64,000 nucleotides of DNA from Anarhynchus alexandrinus (lineage: Eukaryota > Chordata > Aves > Charadriiformes > Charadriidae), in NCBI GenBank assembly GCA_008711295.1, contig VUYV01000035.1, positions 4,038,809-4,102,808 on the forward strand, in the 5' to 3' direction. Below the pieces are notes generated by a model. The model saw only the letters and a list, made by a program, of their open reading frames with translations. It was not told the DNA's origin and made no database searches. Position numbers and translations under genes: made by a program. Within the stretch, counting starts at the first letter, position 1; each line of letters begins with the position of its first letter. Shown one piece after another: positions 13,925-23,465 of the stretch.

Positions 13925-14480
13925 TCTCTCTCCATGAGTCATATGTGAATTGCTGAAAGTGTCCTGTCAACAATAGTTTATTTACATACAGAACTAATTA
14001 GCATTATTATGGCAGACTAGAGAAGCAGGATTATAGCTCGGAGACATCATAAAATGAGCGATGCCATTTTAGGAAGGTTGGGGAACAGAGGTTTGCAGAT
14101 CTCTAACCCAGAAGTATACAAACTGGCCACCTTCCAAGGACGTCAAGACAAAACTCATTTTTAACGTATCTTCCATTACCAATAATATTACTTCAAAATT
14201 AAAAGCCCGAGTGCTAATTTGTATTAGCTTGATGAATATGCTTTGCAGAGGAGAGCCTGGTCTGCTCCTTCGGCTTACAGTCCGGTTTCTCAGTTTCGTG
14301 TGTTAGCACCACAATGTTAAGTTTATATTTGCGGTAGTACATATCCATTTATAATTTTGAAAAGTTTTAAATGCCCCAAAACATTTATATGCCATATTTG
14401 AAGATTATTTAAAGTCAGCAACTAAATTTTAAACTAAATTAAATTTATACAGCCTCTTTAAACCACTGAGCATAGTACAT
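13925..14480. other. Candidate conserved non-coding element (AT-rich, homeodomain-type motifs)
   Basis: Two AT-rich blocks (about 13925-14030 and 14160-14480) contain many TAAT/ATTA cores, for example ACTAATTAGCATTATTATGG near 13992, and GCTAATTTGTATTAGC and TAAATTTTAAACTAAATTAA farther on. They lack simple repeats and recognisable transposons. Vertebrate developmental enhancers often look like this. Conservation cannot be judged from one sequence, so the call rests on texture alone. Plain AT-rich neutral DNA is the main alternative. Confidence 0.25.
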
Positions 14481-15029
14481 ACAGCTACTCTGGGACTTGC
14501 ATAGACCTTTCATCGTTAATAAGTGGAACAAGATAATTACATGCTCCACTAGCTCATAGGGGTCTAGAAGTTATCACCACATAACCTGCTTTATAATGGA
14601 AGAAGAAATCATCTCTGCTAGAGCTGGGAGTATAATTCAAAGACATTTCCATAAATATATAAACACTGTGAAATGAATTTATGTGATGTGTAAGCATTTC
14701 ATTTTCAGAGCTGCTAATGTGTTCGCTCATTAATTTGTCAGGAATGTTCACTTTGATTTGCTCCATTTACCTTAGGAGGGTGTTCAACAGCAAAACAGTC
14801 AAAACTGCAAAATCAGAGTGTGCAAAATAAGGGTGCCTTAGACAAGCTAAGATGCTCTAACTGGTCCTTGCCCGGATGTCTTCCCACCTAGAATAGCCAC
14901 CCACAGAAAGACCAAGGACGAAAAGCTGCTTTGAAGGCTGGAGAGGATGTCCCACCCCGATGGAGATGCCTCCTCCTTTGGTGCATAGAGAGAAGATCTC
15001 TTGACAGGATGACTCCAAGCAAACACCCT

Positions 15030-15360
15030 GCTCCCCGCTTACCGCCTGCCTCCCGGGGCTGGACCTCCGCCCGTTAGCACGCAGAGGGCTCTGACAAAGC
15101 TCGCGAATTCTTTGCCATTTTAGCTGATAAATGCTTTCGGGCAGGTTCTATATTCCCCTGAAATTATTTCCAGCAATTTCAGACTGTAACAGAGTTTCCT
15201 TGCGGAGCTTCCCAAAGCTGGCTTTTCCCTGCGGAGTGCCTCCGTTAGAGGGCACTGCCTCCCCAGCAGCCGGGGGGAGCCCGGCGCTCCCGGGGGGGTG
15301 GAAAGGCACCCGGGGGAGATGGAAAGGCACCGTGTGCTCACAGTTCCGCAAGGGATAAAA
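15030..15360. other. GC- and CpG-rich block
   Basis: The stretch is clearly richer in G+C and CpG than its surroundings, with runs such as CCCGGGGG, CCGCCCG and CGCGAATTC. A small internal duplication is visible: TGGAAAGGCACC appears at about 15299 and again near 15321. It could be a weak CpG island or simply a GC-rich patch. No first exon, TATA box or initiator is evident, so I do not call a promoter. Confidence 0.4.
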
Positions 15361-15459
15361 CTCTGACGCCTCAAGCCTTCCCCACCCTTTGGGATGGACA
15401 AAGCCACAAGACACAAAAGCTCTTCCACCTCTACAGATGGCAGCGAGGCGGTGACAGCC

Positions 15460-15652
15460 ATAGAATCGTCTAAGTTGGAAGAGACCTTTAAGATCATCGA
15501 GTCCAACCATCAACCTAATACTGACAAAGCCCCCACTAAACCATGTCCCTAAGCACCAAAGCTACCCATTTCTTAAATACCTCCAGGCATGGTGATTCAG
15601 CATATCCCTGGGCAGCCTGTTATAACGTTTGATAACCCTTTCTGTAAAGAAA
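15460..15652 (-). mobile_element. CR1 LINE fragment, 3' part (left piece, split by LTR)
   Basis: CATAGAATCGTCTAAGTTGG, followed by GAGACCTTTAAGATCATCGAG and TCCAACCATCAACCTAATAC, is the reverse complement of an avian CR1 3' end. CR1 is the main bird non-LTR retrotransposon. It lacks a poly-A tail and ends in short direct repeats. The copy runs into AGCCTGTTATAACGTTTGATAA and stops at 15652, where a solo LTR interrupts it. It resumes at about 16350. Its sequence type ('CACTAAACCATGTCCC') differs from the copies at 39 kb and 46 kb, so it belongs to another CR1 subfamily. It has no coding capacity. Confidence 0.93.
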
Positions 15653-15773
15653 TGTCGTGGTTTGGGCCAAACCAGCCACTGGGTGAACGACAGATGCCCC
15701 CCCATACCTCTCTTCAAAGAGAGAGGCAGGAGAGAGAGAGAGAGTCTTATGAGTTTAGAAGGAGCTAAACTAC

Positions 15774-15779
15774 TTTAAT
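15774..15779 (-). promoter_or_regulatory. ATTAAA polyadenylation-type signal in the LTR
   Basis: On the minus strand the LTR reads CATTAAAGTAG here, about 230 bases downstream of its TATA box, which matches an R-region polyadenylation signal. An AG-rich run at 15731-15744 lies just beyond it in U5. Whether it is used is unknown. Confidence 0.5.
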
Positions 15780-16005
15780 GAAATATTAGTAATAAAATAA
15801 AAAGGAAATAAGTAAATATATACAAACCCATATCAAGCTCCCAAGATGACAATCACATCTGGAAGTCCCAGACTGGACTCAGTGACGGACAGGAACTGGA
15901 ATCCAGGTCTGGTTTCAGGATCGGGATCAAAGGCAGATGAACAGGCAGAGTCCGCCTCAGACACCGGCCATTGAAGAAAGAGAACTGACCCTTTGGTCCC
16001 TCAGG

Positions 16006-16012
16006 TTTTATA
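16006..16012 (-). promoter_or_regulatory. TATA box of the solo LTR
   Basis: TATAAAAC on the minus strand lies about 340 bp from the LTR's 5' end, a usual place for the U3/R promoter. If active, transcription would run leftward out of the LTR into the CR1 left piece and the GC-rich block. Activity is inference only. Confidence 0.55.
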
Positions 16013-16349
16013 CTGAACATGAGGCAGATGGGGTGGAATACCCTGTTGGTCAGTTTTGGGTCACCTGTCCTGTCCGCTCCTCCCCGCAGGTGGGACCCCT
16101 CTACGCTTTTCTGCTGCCGACCCTCCAACGGGGCAAATAATCGAGTTAGCTGAACTTGGGGGTTATAGCAATGAGTATAAGCAAGAGCCTCTCTGCGTAC
16201 CATGCCTTGGTGTAAATTATAAACATAGGTCTTATCACTCTGAGAGCAAACAGTGTCTGCACAATATGCTGTTAATTTCAGTAGTTAGAAGAGGCCCAGC
16301 TAAAAAGTAAAGTTACTGAACAAAATTGGTCCTGTTTTGCCTCAAACCA

Positions 16350-16476
16350 GGAGAAGAAATATTTCCTAATACCCATCCTAAACCTCCCCTGGTGCAACTT
16401 GAGTCCATTTCCTTTTGTCCTATCACTTGTTACTTGGGAGAAGACACTGACCCCACCTCCCTACAACCTCCTTTCA
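16350..16476 (-). mobile_element. CR1 LINE fragment (right piece, continues 15460-15652)
   Basis: GAAGAAATATTTCCTAATAC, then CATCCTAAACCTCCCCTGG, then CCTATCACTTGTTACTTGGG and CCTCCCTACAACCTCCTTTC follow the CR1 consensus directly after the point where the left piece stops. The two pieces together form one minus-strand CR1 3' fragment of about 320 bp. The match fades after about 16476. Confidence 0.92.
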
Positions 16477-19400
16477 CAACGTAACACGTTCGCTTTGCTT
16501 TCTGCCACCCATTAACCACCTGTGGCTTTCGCACACCCACTGGCACATCTGGCTAGCATGGCTCGCAGGTGGGCCTGCCCAGTTGCCACGCACCCATCCT
16601 GCGTGGGCAGGGCAGCACCGTGGCTGGGGAGCGTGCGCCCAAGCCTGGTGTGGGAGCGAGGGCTGGTGAGCAGAAAGCGTGGCCAAGCTGATGAGCAAGC
16701 GAGTGAGAACTTGCACCACCTTGGGTGTCTAGAAAGGGTCTGGAGAGGCGTTAGATAAGCACAGAGTATTTTTGCCATTCTTGTTTGACACAGCTGTATA
16801 CCATTTGGGGTGTTTGGGGTTTTTTTTTGCAAGCATGTTCCTAATATTTCCCCTTGTCTGGAGTTTTCCTGTTTCTGACCAGTTTTAGCAGTCAACAACA
16901 GCTTAGCAATAAAAAGATTCGGAGCTGGAGAAGTTGCATTGCTCAGAAGCCAAAGAATGAAGTGTTACCTTTACTAAGAACTGAATTTAAGAGAAGCAAA
17001 GGTCAGAGCCCGCTCCAGCTCCACAAGCTTTTCTGTGGGCATTGGAGGAATACACTCTTTTTCCCCCTCAATGAAAGAGGACCAACACACAAGCCCTGGG
17101 ATGGAGACACGGGGACTGAACACTGGCAGCCCTCGATTACCAGCTTTGAGATGGAGAGAGCGATCCTGCCACTGGGGACAGGAATGGGTGTGGGAGGAGG
17201 ACAGAAACAAATACTGGGAACCTCAAGAAAGTGTTTATATTTCCTAAGTGAGGCTTGGCAAAGCCTGCCAGGTGAGATAAGCATTTCCACACCAGCTAAC
17301 AGAAACAGATGATCTTAAAGTACTTCCTTCCCAGCTCCACCCCGCACATCCATCGGGGATGGCAACTCCCGCAGATTCTCCCTCCCAAGAGGAGATGCCA
17401 GCACCCCCCTGCCAGCTCCGCAGCGCTGCCCTGGGGTCAGAAGACCTGTCCTGCAGGTACCCAGCACGTGTGCTGGGATGTGCTTCCAGCAAGCACCACT
17501 ACCAATTGCCTTGCACACACCCCGATCTGATATTTGAAACTCCAGCTTCCTCTTATTCCCATCTATAGAGAGGTATTTTTGCTCCATTCCCCTTGGCATT
17601 TTGATCTCTAGACACTTGAATAAGTAGCGTTTTGGTGGTACGGCAATGGGGGCAGCAGGGATATTCTCCTGTCACTACAGCACATGCACTTAATACACAA
17701 GAGGCTCTCAGTGAGTCAGGTTTCACTCCTGACATTGGTTTTTCTGTGTGAACCATTTATTTTGCTGAGTTGGCATTCATATGCTCTCCCCCTCCCCCTT
17801 TCACCATTTGAAATCCGAGGCAAATATAAGCTTGAAGTCGTAACTTTTTTTTTTTTTTTGCCCAGAAAACTTAGCCCACTGGTGTTTACATTTGGCCACC
17901 CAAATTCCAAACCAAGCTGCTGAAACCTCGTTTCGCTGTTCATAAAGCACGTAAGACCTGCCTGGTGCCCGTTCCCACATTCCCAATGCAGGCAAACCAG
18001 ATTAAAGGTCCTCACTCACAGCCTGCACCTCTCCTCCGTGCATCTAAGTTTACAGGGATGAATCGACACAAAAGAAAGCCTGAACAAGTGCAAACTCATT
18101 TTTCCACAAATTTAAGTGCAGTTTAGCCTCCCCTTCCTGCCTTCTCCCACCGTCATCCAGCTGTGCCCATAAACCGGAGTCTGACGAACCAACGCAGGGG
18201 TTGAGGGGAGCTATTAAACCTTCTCCCTGGAGCTTTAACACTGGCAGCAATTTGTAGTGGAATTATTCTCCCAGCTCGGTTTGCAGCCTACCTCCACATA
18301 GGGTTCGGCGCTGGGGTCAAGCCAACCCACCCTCGGCAGATGCCTCCGCTCCGGCCGAGGCCAGGCACGGCTCCGATGGGCACAGGTCCCCGCGCTGGCG
18401 TTCCAGCTGGGGAGCGAAGGCCAAGTTCAGCCTCTTCTTCTTGAAATGCAGCATTGTTAGTGTTAGCTAATCTGCAAGATATGCCAACCGTCTGGCAAGC
18501 AGTTCCAGGCAGCACTGTTTCTTTAGGATAGAATTGGGCTCTGCGAATCCAAATTAGACATTTTTTTTTTCTATATCTACCTCAGCCAGGAATGTTTGAA
18601 GGTGTGCTGGGCTTTAGGAGGCAGGGAAACAGGCCACAGGCCCAGAGCTTTATAAGGGTTTGTGTGTGTTTCTTCTTTTAGTTATTTCCTTGCCTCTTCT
18701 TTAGATTCTTTGGGAAACCAGAAACCAAAGTGTATTTGTGTACTAAATTCTCCTTATCATCACAGAACAGAGACACCGATTTGTTTTTCAGCAATGGACT
18801 ACAGAAACTAGTTTGCTTTTTTCCACCCCCCTCCTGTGGAGGGACCCTCAAACACTTTACCAGTGAGCACTGGAAAAGTGGTAACGCCCTCTATCAGTGC
18901 TCCAGCCCTCCCTCATTGCCACCACTGCTCCAGAGAAAAAGCAGACCCTCAAGCCTCAGCAATGATCAGAGGATGAGCGGGCTGGTTCCTCAGCAGAGCA
19001 GCAAACTGTTGTAGAGCTCTGGACCCACCCCACAACACTGCTTCCACAGTATTCAGATGTTCAAATCCAGATCCCTACACCAAGCACCCCAGCAGCTTGA
19101 CCTCAGCACATGGAAGCTCACAAAAAGCCCAGGCAGATGGAGAGCTGTTGCTATTTCTCTCTTGTCCTGGTATTTCCAAGGAAGGGGAGTAAGTTGGGAC
19201 CAGCTGGAGCATCTGTTGTGCCCCCTCACAAAGTAGCCAGCCCAGGAAATCTCAAACAGCCAAATAAACACAGACCAGGCCTCAACTCAAGGACTAAAAA
19301 GCAGCTCTATCATAGACATAGAAGATGAACATTGTATTTAAGCCTTATAATTACATACTGTTAAAGAATAGCCATTCTCAGCTCCTTTCCAGAGCAGCTG

Positions 19401-19480
19401 CCCTCAGGATGGAGCAGGACAGCTGCTGGTCCCAGTCCAGGAGTCCTCCAAGAAACACAGCCTACAGAGTCCCTCTTCCA
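16477..19480. other. Single-copy non-coding DNA with two GC-rich patches
   Basis: No gene is recognised. GC-rich patches lie at about 16500-16720 and 18290-18430; the second has several CpGs (CTCCGGCCGAGGCC, CCGCGCTGGCG). Open frames occur on both strands at the same places and show no domain. A T run lies at about 17846-17860. Confidence 0.5.
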
Positions 19481-19562
19481 GGCCAACTGGAAGTACCTCT
19501 TGCCACAGCCCTTATATAGCACAATCAAACTGGTTAATTATGCCTCTCAGCTGCTTGATTGG
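19481..19562 (-). promoter_or_regulatory. Promoter-like CCAAT plus TATA arrangement, minus strand
   Basis: Read on the minus strand, CCAATCA (19556-19562) is followed about 35-40 bases later by CTATATAAGGGCTGTGG (TATA core at 19511-19519), with a predicted start near 19480. The order and spacing fit a TATA-type RNA polymerase II promoter. The downstream minus-strand sequence contains no frame I recognise. It could be a real promoter, the U3 of an old unrecognised LTR (compact CCAAT/TATA layout, possible processing-signal-like TTAAATAC near 19337), or chance. Confidence 0.3.
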
Positions 19563-22500
19563 AGATTAGTTGGTGCTCTTTAACCCTTTCCAGCCTGATA
19601 GCATGGGGGGTTATCATCACATCTCTCCTGACTGCAAGTGGGCAAGTCCAACCATTCTCGGTCAGGATCATAAGTCCCTCCCTCCGTATCAGCCAAATGC
19701 TTTAATCAATTCATGAATATCATTTCCATCTTGGCTAATGAGCTTCAGCCTGTTTGCATTCACATCATTCCCAGGCATGTACCGAGGCAGTAGAAGCACA
19801 TCTCCATGGGCTTCCTTCACAGTCCACAAAAATCACTGTAGGTCTTTCTGTTGACCTAAAGAAATCTCTTTACAAGAAACCTGTGTGGAATTGTTACAAA
19901 GAGCTTTGTTCACCAAAAGTAGTAGCATTAAGCACAAAGCACCAGCTGGTTTCTGAACAGCCCGATGCTCTATCTCGAAGAGGTGAAGCAGAAGCCCGCT
20001 TAAACCTGGAGCGAACACTCACCAGGGAAAACTGCCCTGAAATTACCCTCTAGGATCTGCCTGTTGAGATGAGGTGGAGGTTTTGTGTGTAATAAACTTG
20101 CATTTATTTGGAAATAAATGGGAAATATCTCCATTTGTCTTTTCTTCTCCTGTTAACGCTTGAACCTGGGGATTATTATCCATGCAATGCCTAAGGCTTG
20201 CAGATGAAGTGACCTCTTAATCTGGACACGATTTCCTTCATTGGGGGGATATCTTTCATCAGCCCATTCAGCTTTTTACCTATAACTTCGACTGCATAGA
20301 TAGTTTTCAAGCAATTGTTTAAAATGTCTGCCATTTTAGCTCAATAACTGTGATTTTGCCTGCAAGTGCCACTACACAGCTCTGGGGTGGTGAGGACTCC
20401 TGTGAAGAATTCTTGACAAACAATATTTGCAATATAATAATTAACTCCATAAAAGTGAACTGTAGCACTGGGAAAGCGTAAAGTAAAGAGGCAGTCTGAG
20501 CTATCACTGGTTTTGCACTAGCCATTTCTAGCCACTGCTAGCCATTTATCTGATGTCCCTGTTTACCCTGTCCCAGAGTACCTCAACGAGGAAATGATTG
20601 GCAGGATGAAAAAAACCAACCCAACCTCATAAAAGCTTGAAAACACACTTTTATCATTTTGTCCATTATTAGTGATGTTTGCTATGGATTTGGAGTTTTC
20701 ATTCCATTTTCGAAAAATCTAGATATTTTAGCTGTCATCACACACATCTGGGGGAAAGGGCAGGGAATGAAGATTCCCTAGGATGTAAATTATGTGAAAT
20801 ATTGAGATTTCAAGTAAAAAGTGATACTCTTGGAGAAAGAAATGATGGTGAATAAAAATTCCAGGTTCCTGTCAACAAGAACATTCTCAAAGAACCCAAG
20901 TTCATACTTTTCTCCTTGTTACCTCTACAGCAAACGTGGTTATGTGTATTTTTCCATTTCGTTTCCTCCCGCTTCTCTCTTTTTGCTACCTACTCCAGCT
21001 GTTCTTTTTCCCCTCTCCCCTTTTGCCTCCAGTTTGTGCTTATAATTAATTGCTTCTGTAATAGATTGTGCGTAAAGAAAATTGAGACTGCTTTCAAACC
21101 TTTGACCCTCAATAGCGAATATCACATATCAGTGGAACAATTAATATGCTTAATCCCTAAAACTTCTGTTCTCATGTTTAAATCAAAAGCTTAAGACATT
21201 GATCAGTCCAGTTTTTAATAATGCATTCAGAGTTTTATTTTCCAATGAGGAGCCGTGGATTTGAATGCTCAGGTGGGGGAAAGAAGATAGGCTGCTCCTT
21301 GGAAAGGATTCTTGTTTGTGATTATATTTGTTTTCCTTCTTTTCATTGCCCTGGCCATTAACCCTAAAGTTAAGCCCTTTCATCTAAAAAGTTGTTGTGT
21401 TTCTTATGGATTTTTCGACTTGTGCTACTTATTCCCAGCCTGTAGTCTCTGCAGTGAACTGGAGACGTGTAACACCCATAAGTGATGTGTCTCTACTCAG
21501 CCCAGTTTCACACCGGCATTTCTCCAGTACTGGACCTCCAATGCACCTGCACCTGATTTATCTTGGAGTCAGCAAGAGGGAAAATAGGCCTACAGCTTCA
21601 GGTACAGCAGAGAAAAAAGTCAGAGGCATGAATAACCTCAGCTCCTTATGCTTTCATTTTCGCAGAAATGTCCCTTGTAATAAAAATGGAGAAAAAAAAA
21701 TGGAGAAAAAACCCAACCAACCAAACAAAAAACCCCAGGAAACATGCTGCATCATCCAAAATGTTGCAGATAATGATTCAGACCTTGCTGAAACGAGAGA
21801 CTCATTTCTCCGTGTTGTTTTAATTCTTTCTTACAGACTGCCTTGGACACAGATGGAAGAATTTCTTCCCTTTGCTGCAGTTTCTCTTCTGTCAGAGAAG
21901 GCGGCATAAACCAGCAAATGCTCTCTGTTGGATTATTCAGAATAAATGGACAAGACATTTATAGTAGTTCTGCTTTAATACATGTGACTGCCTACTAAGA
22001 AGTTTGCTCTACCCAGAAAATACCCTCACATGTTGCCACTTTGATGTTTTCTTTTCTTGTCCCAAAGAAAGGGCTAAGATTTTGGAGTGCATGGCTTCCA
22101 ACACAACCCCGAGAAAGGCACACCTTTCTGGAGTAGCACTTGTCAAAAAGGGGCTGGTATTGCAATAAATAATAGTATCAATGCTTATTTGGTTTTGGGA
22201 AAAATATTGTGATTTGTTTTTTTCCCAATGAAAATAACCACAAGCACCAGGATTGGCTTTGTTTTCTTCCGTTTTCAGTCCTCAGGTTTTGTCTTCCTTT
22301 TTCTTTCTGTTGAGAAAGCAAAGAGCGTACACACAGGGACCCTGGAGGGGAAAAAAAAAAAAGGAAAATATGGATCGGGAAAGCTTTAAAAATTACACCT
22401 AAGACGAGTCATTTTTCTGAAGTTCGATTTTGATTTTCATGAGGCTTTTTCACTGGAATATCAAAATATATGGGGAAAGAAAGTTAATAACATTTGGCCT

Positions 22501-23390
22501 ATAATAGAATATTGACCTATTTTACCTCTAAGAGAAGGGAGGAATAAATCTAGGAATAAACCTAACTCATAGTACATCCTGTTGCAGTCAGCTCTTTTCC
22601 TGCAGCAAATAGGTGGGAAGCGGTGGCCATCATTATCATCTTCATCATTATCATGATACTTAGAAATGTTGATCGCAGTTGAAGTGCATGCCAGAGAGAG
22701 CTGTGAAGTGCATTTTAATTTCTCACAAAATATCATAGAGGTGCAAATTAGACAAAAACATTATTAAGTCTCTATTATTTGCATATTTCCACACTGATTT
22801 TAGACATCTTTGAATTTAACTTTTAGAGAAAAATCATCAGTGATAGCAAGATATGTTTGTGACACAAAAATAATTTTTTTAATTAAGTCTCTTACAGGAA
22901 TGCCTTTCCTGCTTGATCTAAAGGATGTTTGTGGTGCTCCAGAAGGACTCTGGACCAGAGGTGTGCTGTGCTTTGTGCTGCGAGTTACAAACATTTAACC
23001 AAGATAAACTGATTCTTTTATGAACAAACACATCTGTTAATTGTTTTCTGTGATGTAAGAGTAATGGATGTATTAGCAAACTCCAGATTCAACAAAGAAG
23101 AAGAGATAAGCTTCTCTTGTTAATAACAGTTTAATTCATGCGCACAGAGGGTACAGGGGAACAACACATGAGTTAAATACCGGGTACTAGAGACCATTTA
23201 GGAAAGGATGTGACTGCAGGAAAGAAGTTAAAATCCTGGGAGTGGAAATGGAAACAGACCGGGGGTCAGGAGTCATGTCAGCTTGTTGCTTTGAAGAGCT
23301 GGAATCAGAAATTATCCTCTTTAACCTGTGTGCCACGGATGTGCCCCTTACCCTACCCACCAGTCATCAACATACATCCAGAAAGGTATA

Positions 23391-23465
23391 ACCATTGCAA
23401 AGATGGAGAAATGAAGTTGTCTTGCCAGAAGCCTTGGGACCACACTGCCAGCGGGGTCAGAAGAT
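23391..23465 (+). repeat. Possible MIR-type SINE relic (weak)
   Basis: ATTGCAAAGATGGAGAAATG, then TTGTCTTGCCAGAAG, then GGGACCACACTGCCAG echo the MIR order 'TTTACAGATGAGGAAACTGAG... CTTGCCCAAGGTCACACAGC'. The match is looser than at 8485-8600 and may be chance. Confidence 0.25.

Larger units (their letters stand above)
4865..15029. other. Single-copy non-coding DNA, no gene recognised
   Basis: About 10 kb with no gene I can support. The longest open frame in the window, 221 codons on the minus strand at 6311-6976, lies here. It overlaps open frames on the opposite strand and in another minus frame, runs through an A-rich homopolymer, and has no recognisable domain, so I read it as chance. 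Two short stretches resemble ancient MIR SINEs (7093-7160 and 8485-8600), and an AT-rich block near 14 kb resembles a conserved non-coding element. Both are listed separately. Confidence 0.55.
15653..16349 (-). mobile_element. Solo LTR of an avian endogenous retrovirus, nested in CR1
   Basis: The element is 697 bp with TG...CA ends and is read on the minus strand: it starts TGGTTTGAGGC and ends AAACCACGACA, a terminus common to many bird ERV LTRs. Its two ends form an imperfect inverted repeat of about 18 bp (TGGTTTGGGCC... at the left; TGGTTTGAGGC... reversed at the right). On the minus strand a TATAAAA box lies at 16006-16012 and an ATTAAA polyadenylation-type signal at 15774-15779, in the expected U3-R order. 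CR1 sequence abuts both sides, so there is no internal retroviral sequence and no viral gene: this is a recombined solo LTR. The flanks show AAGAAA at 15647-15652 and 16354-16359, a possible target-site duplication, with four extra bases on the right side. The exact ERV family is not resolved. Confidence 0.87.

Noticed and set aside
15853..16203. 116-codon minus-strand frame inside the solo LTR
   Set aside because: It lies in LTR U3/R sequence, crosses the TATA box, and is not part of any retroviral gene.
20085..20130. AATAAA-type signals after an open frame at 19754-20053
   Set aside because: The frame has no coding signature, and AATAAA hexamers are frequent in this AT-rich DNA; not evidence of a gene end.
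21397..21909. 170-codon open frame on the plus strand
   Set aside because: It contains A-rich low-complexity sequence encoding lysine and asparagine runs from a local duplication and has no domain; likely chance.
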